DNA from: an uncultured Actinomycetes bacterium
GTDB lineage: Bacteria > Actinomycetota > Actinomycetes > Mycobacteriales > Mycobacteriaceae
Direction: 5' to 3'
NCBI GenBank assembly: GCA_903877095.1
Contig: CAIRCP010000187.1
Span: 1-35,135, forward strand
DNA: 35,135 nucleotides
Both the position numbers and the translations under genes were made by a program. Below, piece after piece: positions 26,363-33,354 of the stretch (the first letter of the stretch is position 1; each line of letters opens with the position of its first letter). Below the pieces are notes generated by a model that worked only from the letters and a program-made list of their open reading frames with translations, searched no databases and had not been told where the DNA came from.

Positions 26363-26593
26363 ATGAGGTTGCGGCGCACCAGGCGCGGCTGGGCTGAGCC
26401 CCGACCGTCCCGGTGCCCTGGCTGCGGAGGACCGTGGGGTCCGCATCAGATCCTGGTCGGCTCGGCGCAGTGCCGTTGCGCGTCGACGCACCGGACCGTG
26501 CTCTGCCGGAGATGCGCCGAGACGTTCTTCTTTCCGCCGCTGCTGCGAACCTGCCACCCGCAGGCGCTCGACGGCAGAGCATCCGCCGATTAA
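26363..26593 (+). CDS. Small cysteine-rich putative zinc-binding protein, possibly SOS-regulated
   Basis: The 76-residue basic protein has seven cysteines: CPGC (18, 21), CRC (37, 39), CRRC (48, 51) and Cys64, with His28, His43 and His65 nearby. This resembles one zinc ribbon or a pair of degenerate ones. I do not recognise a named family. A LexA box and a TACGAT -10 element immediately upstream suggest a leaderless, DNA-damage-inducible transcript. An in-frame TTG at 26315 would lengthen the protein by 16 residues but would put the LexA box inside the coding region, so ATG 26363 is preferred. It is divergent from cobD and faces the epimerase pseudogene; only about 16 bases separate their ends. 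Confidence 0.65.
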   Translation: MRLRRTRRGWAEPRPSRCPGCGGPWGPHQILVGSAQCRCASTHRTVLCRRCAETFFFPPLLRTCHPQALDGRASAD

Positions 26594-26609
26594 CGCATCA
26601 GGCAACAGG

Positions 26610-27222
26610 TTACGGAATCAGACGCTGTTCCCTGAGCCACTTCTCGGTCCTCTCCATGCCCTCGATCAGAGGAACCGCCGGCGTGTAACCCAGGGATTCC
26701 TGGCCTTCTCGATCGAATACCCGGCCTTGCGGGCGAGCATCGCCATGGTGCCGGGATTGATCTCGGTGTCCTGGCGTAACACCCGACCGAGGATGAACCC
26801 CCCGGCTGCGCCCGCCGGCCGGGCCACCGCGGTGGGAAGGCTCAGCGGCGATCCCCTGCGCCCCAGCCACCGGTGGTGGTGGGTGAAGAACTCCCGGCAG
26901 GACACATCGCGACCGTCGGTGATGTTGAAAATATGCCCGCTGCCGTTGTCCGACAGGCTGGCGGCGACGACGCCGTCGAGCAGGTTGTCGATGGGGCGTT
27001 GTTGGACACCACCGCCGCGGTGTGGATGACCAGCTGGCTGCCTTCGACGTGCTGCTGCCAGTCGCCGGGCGCGCCGACATCGCCGGCGACCACATCCCGC
27101 GTCGGATCCGCAGCGAGGTCCACGCCGGACACCGCCGAACCGAGCTCGGCGAAGCGGTTCATCAGTGCCCGGCCGATGAATCCGCAGGCCCCGGTGACGA
27201 ACACCCGCGTCGGAATCCGCAT
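26610..27222 (-). pseudogene. NAD-dependent epimerase/dehydratase remnant (internal deletion plus frameshift)
   Basis: Pieces of one short-chain (extended SDR) sugar-epimerase or sterol-dehydrogenase-like gene lie in order but in different frames. The N-terminus reads VFVTGACGFIGRALMNRFAELG (NAD-binding GxxGxxG) down to VIHTAAVVSNNA near 27000. The next residues recognisable in another frame are IDNLLDGVVAASL, HIFNITDGRDVSCREFFTHHHRW, so the middle part with the YxxxK catalytic motif, perhaps 90 residues, is missing. Near 26697 a further one-base shift moves the reading frame into SLGYTPAVPLIEGMERTEKWL, the normal C-terminus, ending at 26610. The product cannot be an active enzyme. It lies 42 bases from the attachment-site scar of the mobile element. 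Confidence 0.85.
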
Positions 27223-27264
27223 AACCAGACCCTAGATGGACCCGTCGTTGTGATGCGGGAGGAG

Positions 27265-27308
27265 TGGTGGGCGCGGAGGGTTTCGAACCCCCGACCGCTG
27301 GTGTGTAA
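27265..27308 (-). other. Attachment-site scar: 3' half of a tRNA-Val(TAC) gene
   Basis: On the minus strand the segment reads TTACACACCAGCGGTC, then the T-arm GGGGGTTCGAAACCCTC, acceptor strand CGCGCCC and ACCA. This is a tRNA from U33 to the CCA end, with anticodon TAC and 3' stem ACCAG. The bases further 5' (27309 onward) do not form the matching CTGGTC anticodon stem, D-arm or GGGCGCG acceptor, so only the 3' half is present. Integration into tRNA 3' ends leaves exactly this kind of duplicate, with the complete tRNA at the far end of the element. M. tuberculosis phiRv2 also uses a tRNA-Val site. The intact copy should lie beyond 35135. Confidence 0.85.
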
Positions 27309-27320
27309 ATCCGTGCCCGA

Positions 27321-27411
27321 ACGTCTACGGAGTCTAGCGGCGTCGTGCCAGGTTCAATGTGTCCAGCTCGGACGTGTCATTACGTCCACGGTGTCTAGTG
27401 CCGTCGATGCC
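27321..27411. repeat. Imperfect direct repeats beside the attachment site
   Basis: Copies at 27321-27349 and 27382-27411 share the pattern ACGTCyACGGwGTCTAG followed by sGyCGTCG and TGCC, spaced 61 bases apart. Their place just inside the element end suits arm-type integrase or excisionase binding sites. A small hairpin (ATGCCG, TTT, CGGCAT; 27407-27421) and two adjacent TTGGCACA words follow. The whole stretch 27309-27574 shows no supportable gene. Confidence 0.55.
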
Positions 27412-27574
27412 GTTTCGGCATGTCTTGGCACACTGGTTGGCACAACGGGGGTTAGGTCGCTGACGGGTCACACAGCCCACCGATCGCCCCGAAATGTCGT
27501 GCTACAGGTCGGTGTCACGCAGCGACGCAGCGGCACAACATCGTGATACCGCAGACGTATCACGGGCCGCGCAG

Positions 27575-28132
27575 TTAGGCGGGTCTGCTGACCGAGAACG
27601 ATCCCGGCGCGGCACCACTGCGGATCATCGACAGCTCTAGCATCCGCGTCGCCGGGTCAGCCGACAGGCTCAGCGCAGCCAGCACGTCGGCCTCGGTCAC
27701 CGAGCCTCGTCGGTGCAGTTTCGTCGCCACCTCGGCCACGCTCGGCCAGCAGGTCTCCAGCAGCGGCACCACCGACTCCCCGGCATCCGGCCCACCGGCA
27801 GCGGTCAGCACCTCGCGGTCACGGCAGCCAGTCGATTCCAGCACCGAGAACAGCTCGCGCCGTCCCGGTCGGCGACCTGCTCGCGCTCGCGCCTGCGCCC
27901 ACACTCCCGCGTAGGCGACCGGCGCGTGCCGGGTGGACGGCAGTGTGGCGAACGTCGTCAGTCCACTCGGGCTGCTGAACGTTGCGCCCTTGCGCTTGCC
28001 CTCGGTCACGGTCGCGGTGGTGAGTACGCCGCCGTGCAGGACACCGGCGACCGCGTGCGCCGCCTCATGCCAAGCAGTCTCGACCCGGCTGCGCTCATGC
28101 CGAACGAACGCGTCGAGATGTGGATAGCTCAT
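27575..28132 (-). CDS. HEAAH-motif putative metalloprotein of the mobile element
   Basis: The 185-residue protein contains WHEAAHAVAGVLHGG with an HEXXH zinc-protease signature at residues 22-26, preceded by RVETA, similar to the M41/FtsH-type or M50-type helix. Downstream there is no obvious membrane segment, and a third zinc ligand cannot be assigned with certainty. A C-terminal helical part (about 120-165) ends with SLSADPATRMLELS. Phage proteins with such a motif are often annotated as hypothetical peptidases; the substrate is unknown, and repressor cleavage or host-protein targeting are only guesses. Its ATG overlaps the stop of the preceding small gene (ATGA). It is the last gene before the attachment site. 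Confidence 0.75.
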   Translation of the reverse strand: MSYPHLDAFVRHERSRVETAWHEAAHAVAGVLHGGVLTTATVTEGKRKGATFSSPSGLTTFATLPSTRHAPVAYAGVWAQARARAGRRPGRRELFSVLESTGCRDREVLTAAGGPDAGESVVPLLETCWPSVAEVATKLHRRGSVTEADVLAALSLSADPATRMLELSMIRSGAAPGSFSVSRPA

Positions 28133-28338
28133 GGCGTCATGCCCTTTCCGTTAACCACAACCGAGGCGGCGAGGTCCGTAACCATGCCACCGCCTCGGCT
28201 GTGTTCGACCCGTTCTGCCGGGGTGGACGCCGGGTGCAGCAGCCGCCCGTCTACGGGACGCGCAACGCGCTCCCGGCGTCCGAACCGGCGGCGACGGGAC
28301 AGGAGTGAACCGTCGCCGCCGGAATCTATGGGAGTCAC
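28129..28338 (-). CDS. Small hypothetical basic protein of the element
   Basis: A 69-residue frame runs from GTG 28338 to TGA 28129. Its start overlaps the stop of the small zinc-ribbon gene (GTGA) and its stop overlaps the start of the HEAAH gene (ATGA), which is the main support for coding. The sequence is Arg-rich in the first half (LLSRRRRFGRRERVARP) and ends MVTDLAASVVVNGKGMTP. No family is recognised; DNA or RNA binding is conceivable from the charge only. Confidence 0.5.
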   Translation of the reverse strand: MTPIDSGGDGSLLSRRRRFGRRERVARPVDGRLLHPASTPAERVEHSRGGGMVTDLAASVVVNGKGMTP

Positions 28339-28472
28339 CGCTGCGACTCCGTTGTGTGAATCACGTTGCGGTCGAGGCCGATCCGCTTGTCGATGCACTT
28401 GCCGCACCGCCAGCCGTGGGCCGAGCCTTTCCAGGTGGCAACAGGCGTGCGGCAGTCGGGACACTCGCTCAC
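28335..28472 (-). CDS. Tiny zinc-ribbon protein of the element
   Basis: A 45-residue frame from GTG 28472 begins VSECPDCRTPVATWKGSA, then HGWRCGKCIDKRIGLDRN. The CPDC and CGKC pairs, 15 residues apart, form a classical zinc ribbon. The GTG overlaps the stop codon of the 88-residue gene upstream (GTGA) and its TGA overlaps the GTG of the next gene. Such mini zinc ribbons are common in actinophage-like elements, where their role is unknown; nucleic-acid binding is inferred from the fold. Confidence 0.7.
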   Translation of the reverse strand: MSECPDCRTPVATWKGSAHGWRCGKCIDKRIGLDRNVIHTTESQR

Positions 28473-28735
28473 GGGATCACCACGCCCAAATCGCGGTGGT
28501 CGGCCTCAACGCGCTGACGTATGCGAGCCGCCCGTTTAGCGTCCACGCAGGCGAGGTGCAACACGGCTTGCAGCAGAGCAACCACCCGAGGCGGCGTGGA
28601 GTCCATTGCGGCAGTGAGGAGGTTGTACTGACCCTCCACATCACCCTGCGCCCGAGCCTCAATGAGTTCCGCAGCCCTGAGCCAATCTGTTGTGGTGGGG
28701 AGGAGTCCCTCAGAGTCCCTGAGCAACTCGCTCAC
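28469..28735 (-). CDS. Hypothetical helical protein of the element (88 aa)
   Basis: The 88-residue product (MSELLRDSEGLLPTTTDWL at the N-terminus) is predicted to be mostly helical, with AAELIEARAQGDVEGQYNLL and ARIRQRVEADHRDLGVVIP. No family is recognised. Its GTG start overlaps the TGA of the 225-residue gene (GTGA), and its own stop overlaps the tiny zinc-ribbon start, so it is part of a coupled run of small genes. Confidence 0.65.
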   Translation of the reverse strand: MSELLRDSEGLLPTTTDWLRAAELIEARAQGDVEGQYNLLTAAMDSTPPRVVALLQAVLHLACVDAKRAARIRQRVEADHRDLGVVIP

Positions 28736-29409
28736 GGCTCGACTCCCAGCGCGGCCAGCGCGGCGGCGATCTCGTCGGAGCGCGTCGGTCGCGGAGTCTG
28801 CCGTGCAGAGCGACCGGCGGCGGCGGTGTCGAGAGTGTTTCTCGCAGCTATCGCGGGTGAGTCGATCAGCCGTAACGCGGCCTCTAGCTGTTCGCTAGGG
28901 CACAGCCGTCCTCGGGTTGTACCTGGCGGCGTAGCACGGGCCAGCAGGTCGGCCAGCGCGGCGGAGTAGGGCCGCGCCATGTCGATCAGCACCGCCGCCC
29001 ACGATCCCGCCGCCAGCTCGTCGTCGGTGACTCTCACCGCGTCGGGCCGGTATTGCTTGGCCTGCTCGCAAAGCAACACCACCGCCCGGCCACGCGGTTC
29101 GACCGCCAGGTGCCGGGTACGGCGCAGCGCGTCGGCTTCGGCCAGCAGATCGGCCACCGCCACGATCGCCGTGTGTGTCGCGTCGGCCAGCTCGGTCACG
29201 CGCTGCCACCAGACCGACGGCGACGGCTCGGCGGCGATCCGCTCGGCCAGCGGGGTCACGATCTCGGCGACCTCGGTGGTGAGGCTGAACCCGCCGCCGT
29301 AGATGATCCGCTGCCGTGCCCGGCGTCGCCGACGCTGCTCGGTCTGCTCGGTCAGCTCGTCGTGATCCTCGGCCCGGTCGTCAGCACGCCAACGACTGAA
29401 CATCGTCAC
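28732..29409 (-). CDS. Hypothetical protein of the element (225 aa)
   Basis: The 225-residue protein begins VTMFSRWRADDRAEDHDELTE, has a basic patch QRRRRRARQR, then a long helical region (LTTEVAEIVTPLAERIAAE to ALADLLARATPP) and a C-terminal RPTRSDEIAAALAALG segment. I do not recognise the family. The start is placed at GTG 29409, which overlaps the stop of the upstream gene as GTGA; ATG 29403 two codons later is an alternative. The stop overlaps the next GTG. Position after terL might suggest a head or scaffold role, but nothing in the sequence supports it. Confidence 0.65.
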   Translation of the reverse strand: MTMFSRWRADDRAEDHDELTEQTEQRRRRRARQRIIYGGGFSLTTEVAEIVTPLAERIAAEPSPSVWWQRVTELADATHTAIVAVADLLAEADALRRTRHLAVEPRGRAVVLLCEQAKQYRPDAVRVTDDELAAGSWAAVLIDMARPYSAALADLLARATPPGTTRGRLCPSEQLEAALRLIDSPAIAARNTLDTAAAGRSARQTPRPTRSDEIAAALAALGVEP

Positions 29410-29657
29410 GGGGTCACCGCCTGCTCGCGCAGCCCGGCGGTCACGGTCTCGGCGTACGTCGCGGACACATGCCCGGCGGCAACCTCCGCGTCGATCGTGC
29501 GCTTGAGCCGCCAGAAGCTCAGCGCGGCAACGCACTCGGCGGCACGCGGGTCGGTGTCCTCGACGCCGCGCGACTTGAGCGCGGCGTACCGGGCCGACCA
29601 GCTTGCGGCGGTGCGGCTGGCCGGGTCGGTGACGGTCTGCTCTACGGGGTTACTCAT
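29406..29657 (-). CDS. Hypothetical protein of the element (83 aa)
   Basis: The 83-residue product (MSNPVEQTVTDPASRTAASW at the start) contains ARYAALKSRGVEDTDPRAAE and FWRLKRTIDAEVAAGHVS. It is likely helical and has no recognised family. ATG 29657 is chosen over an upstream GTG-type start because the extra residues are not protein-like. The stop overlaps the start of the next gene as GTGA. It lies 43 bases after the 110-residue gene. Confidence 0.6.
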   Translation of the reverse strand: MSNPVEQTVTDPASRTAASWSARYAALKSRGVEDTDPRAAECVAALSFWRLKRTIDAEVAAGHVSATYAETVTAGLREQAVTP

Positions 29658-29700
29658 AGTCAGTGACGCTAGAACTTGACCGTGCAGCGGCTCGGTCGCG

Positions 29701-30033
29701 CTACGCGGCGACACCGCTAACCAACCTCGACAGCGACGCCGCGATCGACTCCAGCGCAGCCGCCGACCGGCTGGCCGACTCAGCAGAGCTGAACGCAGCC
29801 AGCGCGGTCAGCACCTCGACCCGGTCGCGCTGGCCGAGGTTGTCGGCGTCGGCCTCGACGCGATCGGCCAGCAGCGCGGCGGCGTCGAGCGGTGCCGGTC
29901 GCGGGATCGCGTGGCCCGTGTCGAGGTCGAGGCCGAGAGCGCGTGCGGCCTCTCGGCGTTGCCGTTCGCGGCTCTGGAGGTAGAGCGCGGGTGCGGCGCA
30001 CTGCCGGGTCGGGTGCGACGTAGTTGGTTGCAT
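29701..30033 (-). CDS. Hypothetical protein of the element (110 aa)
   Basis: The 110-residue product has a short N-terminus with TRQCAAPALYLQSRERQRRE, a middle ARALGLDLDTGHAIPRPAP and an Ala/Ser-rich helical C-terminus. No family is recognised. ATG 30033 has a GAGG sequence 7 bases upstream, a good ribosome binding site for this element. It is probably cotranscribed with the neighbouring minus-strand genes. Confidence 0.65.
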   Translation of the reverse strand: MQPTTSHPTRQCAAPALYLQSRERQRREAARALGLDLDTGHAIPRPAPLDAAALLADRVEADADNLGQRDRVEVLTALAAFSSAESASRSAAALESIAASLSRLVSGVAA

Positions 30034-30130
30034 GGTCTGTCCTCGTCGGTCGTGGCCCGGCGGCGACGTTGGTTGTGGCCGAGCCGGTTCCAGTGTTCGC
30101 CCGAGGGGTGCAGCCGGGCCGTGATCGGGC

Positions 30131-30295
30131 CTACCTTGCGCTGCGCCGGTGGATCGCCAATGCCAGTCCGATCTCCTCGATCAGTTGAGCGTCGGGGATG
30201 GTGCCGCCGTACTCCCGCAGCATCCGCTCGATGACCGCCGCCTCGGCAGCGTCAAAGCGGGTGCCGAGGGCTGCGATCACGGCCTCGATGTCCAT
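30131..30295 (-). CDS. Hypothetical small protein of the element (54 aa)
   Basis: A 54-residue frame from ATG 30295 to TAG 30131 encodes MDIEAVIAALGTRFDAAEAA, VIERMLREYGGTIPDAQLIE and EIGLALAIHRRSAR. The amphipathic pattern and lack of rare codons make it a believable gene, sitting 36 bases after terL on the same strand. No family is recognised; the size and helical character would fit a small DNA-binding or adaptor protein, but this is a guess. Confidence 0.55.
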   Translation of the reverse strand: MDIEAVIAALGTRFDAAEAAVIERMLREYGGTIPDAQLIEEIGLALAIHRRSAR

Positions 30296-30331
30296 GCGGA
30301 CAGGTTAGGACTGGCAGCCAGGCGCAGCGAG

Positions 30332-32029
30332 TCAGCGACGCGAACGCGCCGCCGAGCCGAGGTGCGCCAGCGGGTCGTAACCGCCACGGGCGTCCGTTCG
30401 CCGGGACAGGTAACCGGCCATCGACGCGACCGAGGCCACGCGCTGCACCTCGGCGGTCTCGTCGGGGTCGGTGCCGTCGGCCTCGGCACGCTGCCGGGCA
30501 GCCGTCGCGGCCACCAGAGCATCGACCACCGGGCGGCGGCTGCCTAGCCGTTCCGCTATGACGCCGGGCCGCGTAGAGCTGCCGAGCGGGACACCGATCG
30601 ACCACTGCTGACCCGCCGCGTCGGCGAGGGTGTCGAACGCGATCAGCGCAGCCGCGACCCGGTCGGGCTGATGCGCTCCCGGCTGCCACGCGACCATGTC
30701 GGCCTCAAGGTCGGGCAGGTGCCCGGCGATCCGGCACCGCCCGTTCTCCAGCGCGGCCAGCATTCCCGCCGACCGGCTGACCGCGTCGCCGACTCGGGCG
30801 CGGCCCTTGGGAGGCCAGGTGCTGACCGAGATGTGTTGCGGCGGCTGTTGTTCGCGCAGCGCATCGGAGACCAGCCGCGCGTAGGTCGTGGCCGACGAGA
30901 ATCCCTCGACCACAACGGCACTCGCGCCGAGGGTGATCGCCAGCTCGGCGGCGCGGGTCGCCCACTGGTCGCTAGTCAGATGCGCCGAGGCGTCGGCGAT
31001 CAGCGACACGGTGCCGTCGGGTGCCAGCGACCCCGCGACGATCCCGGTCGCGTCACCCTGACCGGAGTCGGCGGGATCGACCGCGACCACGATCCGCGTC
31101 GGTCGAGCCGGTGCCGCCGGGAGCCGGTGCGCGTCGAGCCAGTCGGCCAGGATCAGCGACCCCTCGGGGATGCTCGGCGTGCCGAGGTAGCTCGCGGCCC
31201 ACGCACGGGAGCCGACCGCCTGCCGGATGCGCTCAAAGTCGGCGGCGGTGTAGCCCAGCGCGGTCGTCACCGCCTGGCCCGGCTCGCGGTCGAGGGCATC
31301 CGGCACCCCGGCGGTACTGATCGCTGGCACGTTGACGTGAGTCCACCGGCTGCCGTCCTCGGCCAGCAGCTCGCCGCTCAAGTCCTCGGGATGCCAGCGG
31401 GTACTGATGACCACGCAGCTCGCGCCGGGATGCAACCGGCTCAGCAGGTCACCTCGGAACGCCGACACCAGACGGCGACGGTGGGCCGGTGAGTCGGCCT
31501 CGGCGGCACCCTTAACGGGGTCGTCCACGATCAGCAGCGACGCGCCGAACCCTGTTGTTGGGCTGCCGATTCCGCCAGCGAGGACACCGCCGCGCCGCCC
31601 GGCGACGAGCCAGCGATCGACCGCGCTCTTGGACTGATCGACCGAGAACCCGAGCAGCCCGGCGTAGTCGCCGACGAGCCGCCGCGCCTGGCCGCTGTGC
31701 TCCTGCGCCAGCGCGTCGCCGTATGACTTGACGACCACCGAGGCGTCAGGGTCGAGCATCAGCGCGAACAACGGCGCGACGACGCTGGCAAGTTGCGACT
31801 TGCCGGTGCGCGGCGGCATCGACAGCACATAGCGGCGGTCAGGGTTGCCGATCGCGTCGGCCAGCACGTCGGAGATGAGCGCGACGGCAGGCACGACGGT
31901 AAAGCCGGGCAGCATCCGCGCCGCCAGCTCGGCAGGCGTCGCCGGGCGGCGGCTCGACCGGCTGGCCGCGATCATCTCGACGCCGACGACGGCGGCGACG
32001 GACTCGGGCAGCGCAGCGGGAGCGGTCAC
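30332..32029 (-). CDS. Phage terminase large subunit (TerL)
   Basis: The 565-residue protein has the packaging ATPase-nuclease layout. The ATPase part has the Walker A-like loop MPPRTGKSQ (71-79), KSYGDALAQEHSG, and Walker B LLIVDDP (165-171), followed by SAFRGDLLSRLHPGASCVVISTRWH with the coupling motif. The C-terminal RNase H-like nuclease has VAVDPADSGQGD (Asp318), VVVEGFSSATTYARL and a later ALIAFDTLAD. This is the motor that threads DNA into a procapsid and cuts it. The start is GTG 32029. Unusually, the next genes downstream are tiny hypothetical genes instead of a portal gene, and the R-M cassette separates it from the terS-like gene. Confidence 0.9.
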   Translation of the reverse strand: MTAPAALPESVAAVVGVEMIAASRSSRRPATPAELAARMLPGFTVVPAVALISDVLADAIGNPDRRYVLSMPPRTGKSQLASVVAPLFALMLDPDASVVVKSYGDALAQEHSGQARRLVGDYAGLLGFSVDQSKSAVDRWLVAGRRGGVLAGGIGSPTTGFGASLLIVDDPVKGAAEADSPAHRRRLVSAFRGDLLSRLHPGASCVVISTRWHPEDLSGELLAEDGSRWTHVNVPAISTAGVPDALDREPGQAVTTALGYTAADFERIRQAVGSRAWAASYLGTPSIPEGSLILADWLDAHRLPAAPARPTRIVVAVDPADSGQGDATGIVAGSLAPDGTVSLIADASAHLTSDQWATRAAELAITLGASAVVVEGFSSATTYARLVSDALREQQPPQHISVSTWPPKGRARVGDAVSRSAGMLAALENGRCRIAGHLPDLEADMVAWQPGAHQPDRVAAALIAFDTLADAAGQQWSIGVPLGSSTRPGVIAERLGSRRPVVDALVAATAARQRAEADGTDPDETAEVQRVASVASMAGYLSRRTDARGGYDPLAHLGSAARSRR

Positions 32030-32054
32030 ACAGCCACGGTAGGTCGCAGGGGTG

Positions 32055-32090
32055 CGCCGGAACCGGCGTCAACATCACACAGGCGCGCCT
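32055..32090. promoter_or_regulatory. Two palindromes between terL and the methyltransferase gene
   Basis: CGCCGGAACCGGCG (32055-32068) and AGGCGCGCCT (32081-32090) are perfect inverted repeats in the 98-base divergent spacer, just upstream of the methyltransferase -10 element. They are candidate operators, for example for autoregulation by the methyltransferase. No C (controller) protein gene is seen. Confidence 0.35.
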
Positions 32091-32115
32091 CGGACGGTGC
32101 CCGAGAGCTGGCCGA

Positions 32116-32121
32116 TAGTGT
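32116..32121 (+). promoter_or_regulatory. -10 element for a leaderless methyltransferase transcript
   Basis: TAGTGT fits TANNNT and ends 7 bases before the G of the GTG start at 32128, the usual layout of leaderless mycobacterial transcripts. No ribosome binding site precedes this GTG, which agrees with leaderless translation. Confidence 0.5.
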
Positions 32122-32127
32122 TCACCC

Positions 32128-33354
32128 GTGCAATCGGTGGAGCTGTTCGCGGGGGCGGGGGGTCTGGCCCTCGGCTGCAAGCTCGCGGGGTTCGAGACCG
32201 TTCGAGTAGTCGAATGGGACAGATGGGCCTGCGATACGGTGCGCGAGAATGCCGCCGCCGACTATCCGCTGGTACGCAACTGGCAGGTCGCCGAGGGTGA
32301 CGTGCGCGGCGTTGACTGGTCAACCATCACCGCGCCGATCGACCTGGTGGCCGGTGGTCCGCCGTGCCAGCCGTTCTCGATGGGCGGCAAGGCACGGGCA
32401 TCCGACGACTTGCGAGACATGTTCCCCGCCACCGCTGAAGTGATTCGCCAACTGCGGCCCCGCGCGTTCATCATCGAGAACGTCCGAGGGTTGACGCGGA
32501 CGGCGTTCGCCAACTACTTCGAGTACATCAAGCTCCGCCTGGCGCACCCCGAGATCGTCAGTCGCGAGGGCGAAACGTGGACCGACCACCTCCACCGACT
32601 CCAGCGCGAACACACCTCGGCCACGTCGGAGGAACTGATCTACAAGGTGGTGCCCACGTTGGTCAACGCCGCCGACTATGGGGTGCCGCAGCAGCGGTGG
32701 CGGGTGTTCTTCGTCGGCTTCCGTAGCGATGTCCCGGCGGAGTGGGCGTTCCCCGACGCCGACCACTCCAAGGCGGCGTTGGCGCACTCGCAATGGGTCA
32801 CCGGCGACTACTGGGACCGGCACCGCGTCGCACGCAAGGACCGCCCCGAGGCGTCAGCAGCACTAATCCACCGCGCCCAACTACTCGCCGAGCAACAGCC
32901 CAACTCCCGCCCGTGGCGGACCGTACGCGACGCCATCAAGGGGCTGCCCGAGCCGACCCGAAACGGCAGCCGGGCGCACCTGAACCACGTTCTCCAGCCG
33001 GGGGCGCGTTCCTACCCAGGCCATACGGGCAGTGCCATCGACGCGCCAGCAAAAGCGTTGAAGGCCGGTGTCCACGGCGTGCCGGGCGGCGAGAACATGC
33101 TGCTGCGGCCCGACGGCAGCATCCGGTACTTCACCGTCCGCGAGGCGGCGCGCCTCCAGACGTTCCCCGACCGATACCAGTTCCACGGCGCGTGGAGCGA
33201 GGCCATGCGCCAACTGGGCAACGCCGTGCCGGTGCTGCTAGCCCAGAAGGTCGCTGCCTCAGTTGCGGAGCACCTAGCCGAGGCCGCTGTTCGCGAGGAG
33301 TTGGCTCGGCGCAAGTCGGCGCGCGCGTCCAAGCGGCGTCGGGCCTCGGCGTGA
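32128..33354 (+). CDS. C5-cytosine DNA methyltransferase of a type II R-M system
   Basis: The 408-residue enzyme has the C5-methyltransferase motifs in order: I LFAGAGGLALG (residues 6-16), IV GGPPCQPFS with catalytic Cys80, VI ENVRG (117-121), VIII QQRWRVFFVG (from about 188), a target-recognition region (about 230-300), IX REAARLQTFPDRY and X QLGNAVPVLLAQK. It would methylate cytosines in the site cut by the adjacent nuclease. Because that nuclease is Eco29kI-like, the site is probably CCGCGG or close to it, though specificity cannot be read from the sequence. The start is GTG 32128 with a -10 element at the leaderless distance. Its stop overlaps the nuclease GTG (GTGA). The C-terminal tail is Arg/Lys-rich. 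Confidence 0.93.
   Translation: MQSVELFAGAGGLALGCKLAGFETVRVVEWDRWACDTVRENAAADYPLVRNWQVAEGDVRGVDWSTITAPIDLVAGGPPCQPFSMGGKARASDDLRDMFPATAEVIRQLRPRAFIIENVRGLTRTAFANYFEYIKLRLAHPEIVSREGETWTDHLHRLQREHTSATSEELIYKVVPTLVNAADYGVPQQRWRVFFVGFRSDVPAEWAFPDADHSKAALAHSQWVTGDYWDRHRVARKDRPEASAALIHRAQLLAEQQPNSRPWRTVRDAIKGLPEPTRNGSRAHLNHVLQPGARSYPGHTGSAIDAPAKALKAGVHGVPGGENMLLRPDGSIRYFTVREAARLQTFPDRYQFHGAWSEAMRQLGNAVPVLLAQKVAASVAEHLAEAAVREELARRKSARASKRRRASA

Noticed and set aside
26165..26605. Minus-strand frame opposite the small Cys-rich gene
   Set aside because: Its composition is Arg/Gly-rich without motifs, and the plus-strand gene with its LexA box and Cys pattern is the better explanation.
27357..27480. 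Possible integrase C-terminus on the minus strand in the att-proximal region
   Set aside because: The open stretch is only about 36 codons, has no start, and shows no tyrosine-recombinase RxxR/Y motif.
27022..27546. Plus-strand frame running across the tRNA half and att region
   Set aside because: It reads through a tRNA fragment and a pseudogene antisense strand, so it is coincidental.
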